Shown piece after piece: positions 1-11,536 of a stretch of 64,000 nucleotides of DNA (positions are counted from its first letter, which is position 1; every line of letters begins with the position of its first letter). This DNA comes from Bolinopsis microptera (Eukaryota > Ctenophora > Tentaculata > Lobata > Bolinopsidae). Made by a program: the position numbers and the translations under genes. The DNA lies in assembly GCF_026151205.1 (NCBI RefSeq), contig NC_087074.1, forward strand, positions 16,164,962 through 16,228,961, given 5' to 3'. Under the pieces are notes generated by a model that saw only the letters and a list, made by a program, of their open reading frames with translations, was not told where the DNA came from and ran no database searches.

Positions 1-348
1 CCATCTTGGTTAACATGGTACTTTCCTATCAGTATTGCTGCGTTAAGTATCCTCTCCTGCACCATACTCATCCTTACATCGGTTCTTCTGCTGATCGTGG
101 CTAGTAAAGCTGCCTCCCGGCACGGAGAAACAATGAGATGGGAGGGTGTGACCACAGTTCTGCTCACTGTCGGAGTATTCTTTCTATCTTACCTGCCTTT
201 AACTGTGTGTTTAGTGACTTATTTCGGGGGAGTTGAATACAGCAGCACTTCCGTTCGAGTAATGATTCATCTCACTAACCTGAATATACTGGCCAATTTT
301 TGTGTGTACGCCCTTACTATACGAAGTTTTAGACATTTCTTAAAGTGA
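1..348 (+). CDS. C-terminal part of a class A (rhodopsin-like) GPCR, 5' end outside window
   Basis: The frame is open from base 1 to the TGA at 346-348 and encodes about 115 residues. Three hydrophobic segments separated by short loops match TM5 to TM7 of a seven-helix receptor. TM5 is rich in Ile and Leu and is followed by a short basic third loop (SKAASRHGE). TM6 contains FFLSYLP in place of the usual FxxCWxP. TM7 ends NFCVYALTIRSFRHFLK, a variant of NPxxY with Phe for Pro, followed by a very short cytoplasmic tail. The protein would be a plasma-membrane receptor. The ligand cannot be inferred, because the binding region and the DRY motif lie upstream. No intron is visible in this part. A GTG at 97 is an internal codon, not a start. 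Confidence 0.75.
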   Translation, partial: PSWLTWYFPISIAALSILSCTILILTSVLLLIVASKAASRHGETMRWEGVTTVLLTVGVFFLSYLPLTVCLVTYFGGVEYSSTSVRVMIHLTNLNILANFCVYALTIRSFRHFLK

Positions 349-384
349 AGACATCTGAATTCCTTTCCTTAATAAGACTGCAAG

Positions 385-580
385 GTGGCCGACAACCCCA
401 TCATAGACCAGTGGCCCTTTAACGACAGAGACCATATCCAAGACAAAGATCCAATCCAAGGCAAGATCCTCCAGAAGTACACGGTGATGATGCCCAAACT
501 CCGGCTGCAGGGCTTCAAGAATTGCAGTTACAAGAGGAGATAGAGCAAAACTTCCCAGATATTGTGGATACGCCTGTTTA
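385..580 (+). other. GC-rich, coding-like stretch of unknown identity
   Basis: This segment is much richer in G and C than its surroundings and stays open in two frames. One ends NCSYKRR at the TAG near 539-541. The other ends IEQNFPDIVDTPV at the TAA near 578-580. It lies just downstream of the GPCR stop. It could be the 3' exon of an upstream or overlapping gene, or a decayed retrocopy in which a frameshift moved the frame. I do not recognise the family and cannot choose between the frames. Confidence 0.25.
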
Positions 581-1262
581 ATGATACACTTTTGTAAAAT
601 TCTTATGCATAAAAATGAAACTGTATTACTGATTACATAAATTATGTATCAGTGTTCAATTTATAGCGCTTTACTGTTTTTTTTTTCAATGTGTTCTTTG
701 ATTTTGAAATTTTTAGATGTGTTTTTCTTATAATTTCCTATTCTTTTTATTCAGTATGCAAAATTTTTCAATATTACCAATAATTGCAGAACATTTCATT
801 ATTTTAAAATCGTTCACAAGTTTCTTATAGCTAATTGTTTTGTTTTAGTAAATATAAATTTGTTTACTTTTATCCTAGAATGGTGATTAGATCAAGTTAA
901 ATTCATGCTGTGCGATACTGTTGACGAAATATTTGATTTAATTTTATTAAACTATATTTGGTAATTTTCTAAGGTGACGAAATTGGTCTTGCCCTGGCCT
1001 TGACTGCTCGTCATGAAAAATGTCAAAAATACATTTTGATCTGTACTTTTGTAGTATTGGTATTTGTACACCCATGAGTCCCATCACTGAGTGAATCGCA
1101 ACATCCGGTTCATTAAGACATCAAGTCAGCTTAACTCTACGTTCTATAAGTAAAAAGTGGCTGAGTTGAAAATGATGGCCGTGGCCAGTTCCGACACAAT
1201 TTAACGAAAAGCCATAAAGATCCTGGGATTCCATTGAGCTGTTTTTTCTTTGTTGGTTAAAC
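581..1262. other. Intergenic AT-rich DNA, no gene seen
   Basis: The stretch is AT-rich with no long frame and no convincing exon. It contains no TATA box or first exon that I could tie to the gene starting at 2063. An upstream exon must exist somewhere, because the first exon I recognise begins in phase 1. Confidence 0.4.
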
Positions 1263-2056
1263 ATGACGTCATAAACTCCCCTCACGTGACGTCACACCTT
1301 TCCCTCACGTGACGTCACAAATTTCCACACGTGACGTCACACCTTCCCTCACGTGACGTCACACCTTTCCCTCACGTGACGTCACACCTTCCCTCACGTG
1401 ACGTCACACATTTCCTCACGTGACGTCACACCTTCCCTCACGTGACGTCACGCCTTCCCTCACGTTACGTCACACCTTCCCTTACGTGACGTCACTTACC
1501 TCACGTGACGTCACACCTTTCCTCACGTGACGTCACACATTTACTCACGTGACGTCACACCTTTCCCTCACGTGACGTCACACTTTTCCCTCACGTGACG
1601 TCACACCTTCCCTCACGTGACGTCACACCTTCCCTCACGTGACGTCACACCTTCCCTCACGTGACGTCACACCTTCCCTCACGTGACGTCTCACACCTTC
1701 CCTCACGTGACTTCACACCTTCCCTCACGTGACGTCACACCTTCCCTCACGTGACGTCACACCTTCCCTCACGTGACGTCACACCTTCCTTCACACCTTT
1801 CCCTCACGTGACGTCACACCTTTCCCTCACGTGACGTCACAAATTTCCCTCACGTGACGTCACACCTTTCCCTCACGTGACGTCACACATTTCCCTCACG
1901 TGACGTCACACCTTCCCTCACGTGACTTCACACATTCCCTCACGTGACGTCACACCTTCCCTCACGTGACGTCACACCTTCCTTCACGTGACGTCACACG
2001 TCACACCTTTCCCTCACGTGACGTCACACCTTCCCCTCACGTGACGTCACACATTT
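1263..2056. repeat. Minisatellite of about 35 copies of a 21-24 bp unit with a fused E-box and CRE
   Basis: Nearly every unit contains CTCACGTGACGTCACAC followed by a short pyrimidine spacer (CTTCCC or CTTTCCC). The core joins a palindromic E-box (CACGTG) to a full palindromic CRE (TGACGTCA), overlapping by TGA or GTGA. The core is almost invariant while the spacer varies in length by one to three bases. A few units have a one-base change in the core, for example CGTTACGTCA or CACGTGACTTCA. The array ends a few bases before the splice acceptor at 2061-2062, so it lies in an intron or promoter of the following gene. Confidence 0.95.
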
Positions 2057-2062
2057 CCGCAG

Positions 2063-4709
2063 GTATATAGAGAGTGCCACTGTGATAACAGTTGAGTTGT
2101 CCTTAGCTCACCCTCTTGTGGAGCACACTAACTACCTCAAACTCACTAATCCAACCTTGACTGCAGGTTTGTAACACTATTTACCCAATTGGAGATTAAA
2201 ATTATTCTTCCTGCATTTCCAGACATATTGTAACGTGTTGTAAGAAACTGTAATCATGCAGTTAATTATAGTGCAACCATAAGATTACAAATATATGATC
2301 GTTTTGTTTTGCAGACACCGAGGAGATAGACTGTCCGTTTGAGAGAATTGTGTACTCGATGCCTGCCAGCAAATCAGAGTTCTTAGACAAAATAATAGAA
2401 CAAGTTCTCGAGACAAACGTTAAGATATTCAATCTGGATAATCTTCCGAAAGAGATGTACAGTTCTGCTTTGTCCACCTACAAACTAACTAAGACTCAGG
2501 CATGTGATGTGAATCTTGTTGGTCTTAACGTTTATCAATATTTCTCAATAAGTCATCGCTCCACAGCAGATTTCTACGATGAATCATGCAATCTTGATGA
2601 AAAATATGAAAATTCTGTGCCCTAGTATTTTATTTGACATTCCTAAAACATTGAATTTTGTTGTCCCCTCAGCTGCGGAGTTCCATCCTGGACTACATAA
2701 CAGGTTTCCATATGCTGGATGGACAACAACACCTCCTGGTGCTAGAAGGAACAGCTCGTGGATCTATAGCCAGAATATGGGAGGAAAACCCTAAAACTCA
2801 CGATGATTTTAAGGTATGTAGATTGTGGTGATAGGCAGATATAGCCGTTAAATCCCAATTCCAATTTTGGAAATTCACAAATATTCAGAATTTTGCGGAG
2901 TGTGATCCTCGGCATGTAAAAGATCCTCTCATATTTGGGAAAAGTATTCTTGGCAGTAGTGCTACCAGTGTTCCTTAGTGCTGGAAAGTAAAATATACAG
3001 CATAATAATGCATTCTCCACGATTTTAACCAAAAAACCCGGTTTTGTCATTAAATCGGACCGAAAGTTCATTAAATAGAATCTAACATTATTTCAGGTTC
3101 TATACAATTCTGAACTGAAGTTCTCCGAACGGCTCTATTCCCTCCTATCCCCTGACATAATGAAAGTGAAACTCTTTGAACCACTGGTATCCCTGGTGAA
3201 ACATCCCTCTCTCTACGTGAGAGGTTCAGTGTCTAGAGAGGCATATGATGGTCTGATCTGTCTTAGTGACTTGAGGGCTGCTAACCTTCTTCTCAGCTGC
3301 TCAAGAAACAACTCATTTCCCACAGGAAATATGGTAAGTGTATTTAAGGACTTTTATTCAAAGTTTGATCACACCTGATATAAATTCTTTGTACATTATG
3401 TTGTCAGTGTTGGTATTATCCATAATACAGCAGTTTTTATTTTTGCGGTAAATTTACGAAATAATATCGAATTATTTTCATTTATCAACGTGTTTTTCAG
3501 ATAAAGTTGGTCTCAATGGAATTTGGAGTGCCACATTCTCTTCTTCACCTCAAGAAAACTCCAAAACAACTTCGAGAGACTATACAATCTAAAGCGACCA
3601 TAGAAACCTTGCAATCAGAACCAAAGAGATTAGCAGGATCTTGGACTCCTATAGATAACTATAACCTGAACTACATCGACAAACCTGTCCGAGCATCTGT
3701 GAACTTCTTGTATCACAACGTCGAGAAAGTGAGGGCAAAATCAGAACTTAACTCGAAGAAGAATGTCAAAACTGTCAGGATAGCATGTGATGAGACCGCC
3801 GGGCACAACTACAGCACATCTACCAAAAATTCAACAGAGCTGGCCAAGAGAAAGATAAGAGGGATCCTGGCGGAGAGGCCCAGTGAGAGGTTCACCTACT
3901 CTCAGGAGTACGCATGTCAAACAGTCTCCCCTCGTTGCGTACAAGAGGAGACTGAAAAAGAGAAAGAGCAGAAGAAGGAAGTGTGGAGGACCCAGGAGGG
4001 TTTCCTGTTCCCTGCTCACAGATCCGCGTTACAGTCTAACCAACACAGCTCTATCCCACACTACACTAGAGTCGAGCAACTTAGAGAACCTTGGGAGGAG
4101 AATGTTTTACACGCTGGAAAACTAAAACCAACTGTCGACTGGAAGACCTTCTCGTGGAATGAGAGAGGCAGAGACTTTGCTACTCCGAAAAGACTTCCAA
4201 CCCCCAGTCACCCGGTAACGATACACATGCCTGGCAAAAGACGAGCCGAGGAGCTCCAACAGTACACTTCCGAAGAAGAAGAGAAGTGGAGGAGTAAACT
4301 GGTGGTAGATAACGAGAGATTCGCAGTGCACAGGACCGGTGCTGCAGTTGAGCTGAAGAGTAGGGGCCCCGGGGCGGCTTCTCAACAGGACAAATCCGGC
4401 AGTATTCTCAAAGATCCTCCCGCCAAATTGTCTTTGTCAACTGCGCCTTTTAGACTGTCTCCAATACCTGCTGTTGATGTGGTGAACTATCCTAGAAGTG
4501 AGGGAAATGAGAAGAAAGTTTTCCAACCTGGTCCTCATCATTCTCTGTCCTGGTCCCGGGAGTGTAACGCAATTCCCGTTCTCAAAGACGGGAAAGACGG
4601 GAAGTTTTCTCTTTACTTCACTCCTCACTCTGCTTTAGCTAAACTTGCTATCAAACCTTTGGGTGACAAGGAAAAAGTGGGACACTTGTGGGAAACCCCT
4701 GCAAATTGA
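2063..4709 (+). CDS. Five-exon gene for a cytoplasmic protein, possibly CFAP92/KIAA1257-like
   Basis: Predicted exons are 2063-2166, 2315-2499, 2673-2813, 3097-3333 and 3501-4709, with the stop at 4707-4709. All junction phases agree, and the acceptors are good (TTTTGCAG, CCCCTCAG, TTTCAG, TTTTTCAG). Exon 1 begins in phase 1, so at least one upstream exon is missing. The 2499/2500 donor is best read as GC (CAG|GCATGT); a weaker GT donor at 2509 also keeps phase. The exons shown here encode about 624 residues with no signal peptide or membrane segment. A helical region around KHPSLYVRGSVSREAY is followed by a charged, proline-rich C-terminal half. The stretch EQLREPWEENVLHAGKLKPT, followed by a WxxxxWNERGRDF pattern, reminds me of the C-terminal region of the cilium-associated CFAP92 family. 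That assignment is from memory and tentative. Confidence 0.6.
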
Positions 4710-5160
4710 GTTTTATCTTAGAGATATATAGTGTGGACACTGGTAATTATTCCAACACCGCTGAATTTGAACCTTACAATTTTCTGGCATTTTCCTCCAA
4801 GCCTCAACTCAATGAGGATGAGTCATGAGTAAATGATTTGTTAAGTTTTGATGATTAGTTATGGTTTTGTAGTATTTCAGAATTGTATTTATGTGTATGA
4901 ACTTACTCAAAATTAACTACCCCCCAAAATTCAATTTAGCTATTGAATGTAGTTACATTAGATTTTAAAAGAATTTTTGATCCACGATCGTAGCTGGATG
5001 TGCCAGATTTTTATTGTGAATGATTTTAAAGAACTTAATAGATTTGGAAAATTTTGTTGTATTCTTTGTCCAGTTTATCGGTAAGTACTAACTAACATGT
5101 CATTGAGCTTTGAGCTTTGAGCATGTTCCAATTTACATTCCTGTAATCTGCTCGGCAAGC
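4710..5160. other. 3' flank of the preceding gene, no further gene seen
   Basis: This AT-rich flank probably holds the 3' UTR of the gene ending at 4709. I see no canonical AATAAA close to the stop and no other coding stretch. Its last ten bases, CTCGGCAAGC at 5151-5160, are the left copy of the target duplication of the next element. Confidence 0.4.
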
Positions 5161-6223
5161 GGGTCCCGTACTGTAGTGCGACATGTACTTTAGTGCGACA
5201 CGTACCCTAGTGCGAAACCTTCAAGATCGACACTGTCGCACTAAAGTACGCTACCTGGATTGTAGTGCGACACGTACCGTAGTGCGAACTGCGACAGAGA
5301 ATTTTCAAGGCCGACACTGTCGCACTACAGTACGCTACCTGTACTGTAGTGCGACACGAACTAAAGTGCGACAAAATCTTTACATATTCAATAAAAATTT
5401 GGCATTGCAATACATTGTTTACTATGCATCGGCGAGGAGGTGGTTGTCTGAGCATCTTCTGGTTGATCTTCCACTGGGTTAGATCCTGCTCCTTCTTCAG
5501 GACGTCGATAAATCGCTAGATAGTAGGGTTGGTGCAGTCCCTTAAGGATCGAAAACCGTTGTGCCAACCCTCAGCAATGTTGGTTATCTGAACCGATCAT
5601 CTAAAGGAATTCCGTACTGCTGAGTTCTCTGAGCGCGTTGTATTCCGGGACTAGGTCATGCTGCTGCATCTTCCTCCAAAGTGTTTGCTTGTGGTGGAAG
5701 AAACAGCCTCTCTTGGTAGTAGTGGGCCAGGTTGTCTCCACAGCGTTGATCAGGGCTCTCTCGTAGTCACTCATGACAGATTGAGGTTCGACTCCAAATG
5801 CAAGAGAACTTGTTATCCCAATCGGAGATATACCTTCATACGATGGGTGTGATAGGTATTAGGATCATATGCTCAATGCTGCTTACGAGTGACTCAGTGG
5901 ATCACATACTGCATTATACGTGGCTTGAACTGACCCGAAGGAAGTATGATCAGTGGATCACTTCGAAATACACCGTACCCGTACACCGACGAATCGGGTC
6001 CACAAGATCACTTCGAAATAAGTGAGGTGAACCGACCCGACGAATCACTTAATGGTCCATTATAAGAAGGATAAGATATAACCTGAACTTGGAAATGAAA
6101 CAGGATATTTTGTCGCACTAGAGTACGCTACCTGGATCGTAGTGCGACACGTACTGTAGTGCGACAGAGGGTGTTTTTGTCGGACTTCGCACTAGAGTAC
6201 GTGTCGCACTACAGTACGATTAC
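5161..6223. mobile_element. Non-autonomous DNA transposon, MULE-like, with many subterminal TAGTGCGACA repeats (copy 1)
   Basis: The element starts GGGTCCCGTACTGTAGTGCG and ends CACTACAGTACGATTAC. The ends are inverted repeats around TACTGTAGTGCGAC. Both ends carry several more direct and inverted copies of TAGTGCGACA, spaced by about 10-20 bp. A direct repeat CTCGGCAAGC flanks it at 5151-5160 and 6224-6233, which is a target-site duplication of about 9-10 bp. No transposase frame is present. A second copy with the same layout lies at 33500-34577. The duplication length points to the Mutator group; Merlin is an alternative. Confidence 0.8.
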
Positions 6224-6237
6224 CTCGGCAAGCGATT

Positions 6238-6437
6238 GCCGATCAAAAGATTCTTGGCGATTGGCAGAATTAGATTCGAATATACAGCTGAATCACTGGT
6301 GGTACAACCTTTCAGAGACTTATCTCGGAAAATAAAATTCAATACCAGCTAAAATTTGAATGTGATTGCCGATCAAAAGATTCTTGGCGATTGGCAGAAT
6401 TAGATTCGAATATACAGCTGAATCACTGGTGGTACAA
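6238..6437. repeat. 72-bp segment duplicated in tandem about 128 bp apart
   Basis: The sequence beginning TGCCGATCAAAAGATTC at about 6238 recurs at about 6366 and remains identical through CACTGGTGGTACAAC. The spacer between the copies is unrelated. The duplication starts directly after the transposon at 5161-6223 and has no coding content that I trust. Confidence 0.85.
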
Positions 6438-7149
6438 CTACTCTTAAGTCAGCACATTACATATGTTCTAATATGCTGTGAAAATGATGGTGATGAGTAT
6501 CAACATTTAGATTTACATGCCCTTTTGAGTAAGGTACATAATGCACAATCTCCTTCATATAGATGATACTCATGGACATTCACATAGCGCATCAGGTTCG
6601 GTGAGATGAAGCTATCTTAAATTCAAGATAGAACGGGCATAGAACCCTTAGAGAGGGGAATGATTTTACTTTTATTGATAAAATCAAATGTTTTACTTTC
6701 TCAAGCTGCAATTCTTGTACGGTGGGGTAGATAATAAAAACAAACAATTCAGGGTTTGCAAAATTAAAAATCGATAAAATTAGATAACGACACTATTGAT
6801 CCAAGTTGATCAAAAAATGGATACTTCTAACAACCCAGGTTGGGACGAACCCAGACCGATTCCAGCACAGTCAACTGGTCATGTGATCACCAAACATCTT
6901 CCAAAACTCAAAAACGTGAAAAAGCCGACCCGAAGAGATTGAATCTCAGACAGATTCGGACGTTGGTTGTTTAACAAAAAATACATTGTTATTGATACAG
7001 CGGTATGAGGATAAAGACCCGAGGTATCCCACAAGTGTTAAACTTGGAGTTCAGGACCCCCAGCTGATGAAGGGGTAGTTTGGTGGTCTAGGTTGTGGTC
7101 CATGGCGAGGCTTCATGTGACTGTGTGGCATCGGGAGTGGAGTGAGAAT
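6438..7149. other. No gene seen; 3' flank of the minus-strand peptide gene
   Basis: Frames here are short and lack exon signals. The right part would be 3' UTR or flank of the minus-strand gene that ends at 7150. Confidence 0.35.
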
Positions 7150-8556
7150 TTAACCGTATAACGCACCTGCAGTAAGGAAATATTTGGTAGTTACATTGAG
7201 TTAATGAGAAACAAAGATTTGCTTCAAAAACGTAACCGAGATGTCGGTAATCTAGTCTGAATAAAAATTAGTCTGATCTCAGCTCAACATCTTTTTTTCA
7301 TATAAGTGAAAGTGAGAACACATCCAACAAGATATAAATTCTAAATACCTTCGGCCTCCTCCTTTCTGTTAATCAGAGATGATTCCTGGATCTCATGATC
7401 AGCACCGTAGAGCATCGCATTCGATTCTGCAGGAAGATTTTTAATTAGTTAAGATATTATTTGGTCAAGTATTAAGTAACCAGCCACAATGTTGGCTATT
7501 TGTCGAAATAATACCTCCCTTTACCGCCAATAAGCGATCTAATCGGCTCAAGCTGGCAAAATGATGTGCTCTCGCATACTTGAAGTATTACTTCTGTTTG
7601 ACTGATAACGCTATAACCTAGTCTTAACCACCCCCTACCACACCGGCAAGTGGTTTTAGTTGTGAAATACCAAGCTAGCGTCGCGTTATAATACCAAGCT
7701 AGCGTTGTGAAATACCAAGCTAGCGTCGCGTTATAATACCAAGCTAGCGTTGTGAAATACCAAGCTAGCGTCGCGTTATAATACCAAGCTAGCGTTGTGA
7801 AATACCAAGCTAGCGTCGCGTTATAATACCAAGCTAGCGTTGTGAAATACCAAGCGTTGTAATACCAAGCTATATGGCAGCGTCATTGTATTATATTAAT
7901 GCTTATACCTAAGACCAGTGTAGGTACGATTCACAAAGAACATCAACAATTGTATAGTTACTAATACTAGTTATACGTTATAATTGATACATATTATTTT
8001 AATTTAAGTCAATAAGTTTTACTTTTAGTAGTTAAGAAGGTAGTACCTGAATTTAGAGCTTCTAAGCTGCCGAGCGATGCACTTTCACCCGGTAACATAA
8101 CTACCCTGAAATTGAAATTGTTAATGTTTCTGGGATACTGATAATATAGAAAAACATTAAACTGCTGGTGCATCAAAACACTCTGTAGGACTGATCCACA
8201 GCTTATTTAATATTTATGTTGGCAGTATCAAGAGAAAATTAAACAGTTGTAAAAGTTTCATAGCTTCGTGAAAGTTTTATTATGACATTGACAAATTGAC
8301 GTGCCCGAAGTTCTTCGAGCTTTTAAAGCTAGAGCGAGCATTTAGTAGCTAGCCATAGGGGGCAGGGTATATTATGAATATAATAACTAGTACTAGTAAT
8401 TAAGTTGTCATATCAGAGATTGACTATTATTTTACTTTCTGCCACACGCATGACAACCAATTTCTACATCCTATATTGTATATTGTGGTTGAATTATAAT
8501 AAAAACACTCACGACAAGCACGCGAGGACTAGGAATATTCCTGCTGTGAGTTTCAT
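7150..8556 (-). CDS. Small secreted peptide precursor, four exons
   Basis: Read on the minus strand, the exons are 8556-8513, 8105-8047, 7426-7349 and 7166-7150. They have canonical donors (GTGAGT, GTACTA, GTATTT) and acceptors (TTTCTCAG in the 5' flank, ATTTCAG, CCTGCAG, TACTGCAG). All phases join cleanly (2, 1, 1). The product is about 65 residues. It opens with a signal peptide (MKLTAGIFLVLACLS), continues through an acidic, cysteine-free propeptide-like segment, and ends in EGALYG followed by TAA. The motif AMLYG occurs internally and ALYG at the C-terminus. The C-terminal Gly could allow amidation, but that is only a suggestion. Each exon is too short to show up as a long ORF. I do not recognise the family. 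Secretion is the only role the sequence supports. Confidence 0.6.
7663..7872. repeat. 46-bp minisatellite, about 4.5 copies, each of two half-repeats
   Basis: Each unit contains AATACCAAGCTAGCG twice, alternately followed by TCGCGTTAT and TTGTGA. The alternation makes a higher-order unit of about 46 bp. The array lies in the second intron of the minus-strand peptide gene at 7150-8556. Confidence 0.95.
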
Positions 8557-10023
8557 CCTGAGAAAATAGCAAGGTTTAGAAAGGGATTTACACAATAAAC
8601 AACAAATGTAAATCCGTAATAGTATCTGTGTTACTAGTAAGGATTTTTATATTATTGGACCGAATAAAGACGATTAGAATGAAAATTTTAGTAATATTTA
8701 TAATTATAGTTTTATTTGCAAAACAATATAATATAATAGATACAACAAATCTTTTTATATTTTTGTCTTTGCTTTTCCACAATCAGTAAAGATCCTTATT
8801 AACGCTAAAATTTTGTAGGATTCAAAATTAATTTGATAGCCTCCCATTCCAAATTCCATAACCTCCATTCCCAATGGTGATGCTGCAAAATTAATAAACG
8901 GCGCGGGTGCGGAACTTTGATATTTTCTATCAATTTTGAAAATATATTACGTTCACTGCACGGTTCAGAACAGGACTGAAGTGGATCAGTTACAAGTAGT
9001 CAAGCCCAAGGTCGGACGACGAAATTGGGCCTTGAAACCACACTTTCCTTGAAACCGCATTTATACGTGTATTTTATTGCTCTAAGCTGAAGTGTGAAGG
9101 AAGAGTCGGGATTACTGAAATATAAGCAGGGTGCCTCGACCGCAATAGAAATTAGATTGGACTCCTGTTAGAGCCTGCAGGCTATTATCATCAGCTGCGG
9201 TGCTTTGAGTATTTTTCGAGTTTCATTCATGTCCCACCACAAACCATCCTTTATGCCAGGGTTGATCAGGTATAGTGCAATAATCAGAATATTGGTTATA
9301 CAACATTGTGTTGAATGGTAAGACTAAGTGGGAGCTGTGAATTAATATCCAGACAAAAGCCGATTACTTGATATTGACGAGTGCAATGTTCGTGGTATGG
9401 AGCGTTGCCAGCTTTTTTGTTATATTATTTTGTGCAATATTAATCTGCCGACGATCGAGAAGTCAATGACAAAAATTTCTTTGAGACGGGACACCGAATA
9501 ATGACAAAAATCAGTATTCAAGAGTTAATAAGAGAAACCGCAAATTTTTAAAACTTCTGGGATCGGCCACATTGTTTGGAGTGGAACTGATGAAATGGAT
9601 TGAGCACTGAGCAGCATGCATCTGTGGATAGGACAATTCTGATCCTTTGCGCAATTTCTCGAATAAAGGAGCTTTAAAATTGGTGTATATAATTATAGGG
9701 ATACGTGAAGTAAAGATGAATTTATTAAGTTTTCGGAAGATGATGGGAAAAGTAGTCCTAGTCGCTGGGAAAGAGATCAAAAATGTATTCCCTGGCTTAT
9801 TCAGAACAACTAGTTTCGATGTATTTGGAATTGGATGAATTACAGGTTGTGAAAATTTACTCTACAGATGAAATTTTCTACATACATGACCTCGTTTTAT
9901 AATATGATTGATCTAGAATGATTAATAGATGATATGTTGTTACTTGCATCAGTAGTGAATGTGAAAAATATGATTGCTCTCTTGCTAAAACATAAAAAAC
10001 TAACTAAAGATGTATCCTAACAT

Positions 10024-10024
<1 letters not shown>
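8557..10024. other. AT-rich intergenic DNA, no gene seen
   Basis: Open frames of up to about 90 codons occur on both strands near 9511-9838. They overlap each other and show no domain, signal peptide or splice structure, so I treat them as chance. Confidence 0.35.

Positions 10025-10056
<32 letters not shown>
10025..10056 (+). repeat. Homopolymer of 32 G
   Basis: An uninterrupted run of 32 guanines follows CATC and precedes CTTGGGTG. It could form stacked G-quadruplexes. The length of such a tract is often unreliable in assemblies. Confidence 0.95.
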
Positions 10057-11536
10057 CTTGGGTGTACGTATAAAATGAGAGCGTACTGTTTTCGGTTAAG
10101 CACAATTTATATTGAAGCTGTTAGCCACAAAACGACCTTACGGTTACCGACATCGATGAAACCTAACCTTAACGCCCGGATGCCACCATGCAGACTAGCA
10201 CGGCTGATACCGTAGCACAGTGGGGTCCTGGTACGAGAGAGAGGCCTCTCGGGGGAGAGAGCGTCGTCTCAAGAACCAGTGGCTCACTAGGGGGCTACTG
10301 GTGCGTTGTAGATTGTGACTGGTAGGGTTCACAGTTTATATAGTGTACGCGACGTCGCATCCCATACGACAACTCCCCACGCTCACCAGCAAGAGCAGGC
10401 ACGCGTGATCCGTGCTGCGCCAATGGCAGGCTTCGTGTCGGCAATTTGACAAGGCAACAGCAAGAGCATTTAAGCTTTTTAACGAACTGTCAGATTGAGC
10501 CAATCAGAAGCACGATTACTGGATTAATCGCTGATATCTCGTAATAGGACACGCAGCGGGGTGCCACCGAGATCGCAATCTTATAGCATTTGTGACAGCT
10601 AAACGTTTAAAGCACTTAAGTATGAGGAAGATGGTTTATTAAATGCCCTCCGACTTGACTGAGATGTTGCTACGATTGATATTCTAATACCAGCTAATTT
10701 GCTGAAAGAAACGGTATGGTTTCTCGGCGGTAAAATAATCAAGAACCGGTCATAGATCTAGAAATTGAGGTCACTACATGATATTGATAGTGTGACGTAA
10801 AACTTTATTCATTATAGTTGAACAATGAATTCATGACCGTCAGTAGTAGTGCATGAGGTCATTATTATTTTAAAAATAGAGTCATTGATGCACACACCAT
10901 GTGATATTCATGGTTCCATTTCAAATCTTTTAAAAGACTGAATCGTTTGGTGTGGCAGCTTGGCTATGAAAGAATTGTAGGTACGGTTCAAAGCTACATC
11001 ATTTGAGGAAGCACCAGCGAGAGCATTTAAGATTAAACGTCTACAAAGTATTTAACCATTATTCTTCTTGAAGAGCTGCTGCTGTCGCGACTAATTCCTC
11101 ATTATGATTAACAAAACTTAATATTGCGAGGAAGTACTTTCATACGAAATTTCAATGCTTAAGTTGTTATAAGATCATCAAATTGTTGGAGACAGAAATT
11201 TTGCAATATACTATCGAGAATCTTGCAAATATTTTGAGGCGTGACGGAGTCTAGTGCAGCATGAAGGAAGTCTGGGGGTTGCCGTTGAGGAAACTCATGG
11301 CAATTAAACTAAATACTTATTTATAGCATTAACATCGATACTTATTTGTATTGCCTTACGAAATATATGATAGTTATAGTATTTTTCGTGTTCAAGAATT
11401 CCCTTATTACCGAAAATATTGATAAAATGCAATATCACTATTCACTGCATGGACTCTACTAATTGAATTCTTTCAGATGATTGGGGGAAATTATGTAAAT
11501 AATAAATTTGATTAATTTACTCTATTATAATCACAG
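10057..11536. other. No gene recognised; GC-rich block at about 10130-10570, AT-rich afterwards
   Basis: The first 500 bases are GC-rich, with a TATAAAA near 10070 and several short palindromes such as GAGAGGCCTCTC. This could be a degenerate LTR or a promoter-like island, but I find no paired copy in the window. The rest is AT-rich without supported coding sequence. Confidence 0.3.

Noticed and set aside
3831-4628. Several minus-strand and alternate frames of 60-87 codons over the last exon of the 2063-4709 gene
   Set aside because: They are shadows of a spliced, in-phase coding exon and have no independent features.
5183-5482. 99-codon plus frame with repeated ATRT/DRHCRT motifs and its minus-strand partner
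   Set aside because: It is a translation of the subterminal TAGTGCGACA repeats of the MULE-like element.
7640-7880. Possible CRISPR-like array
   Set aside because: Units are contiguous dimers without unique spacers, in a eukaryotic intron; it is a minisatellite.
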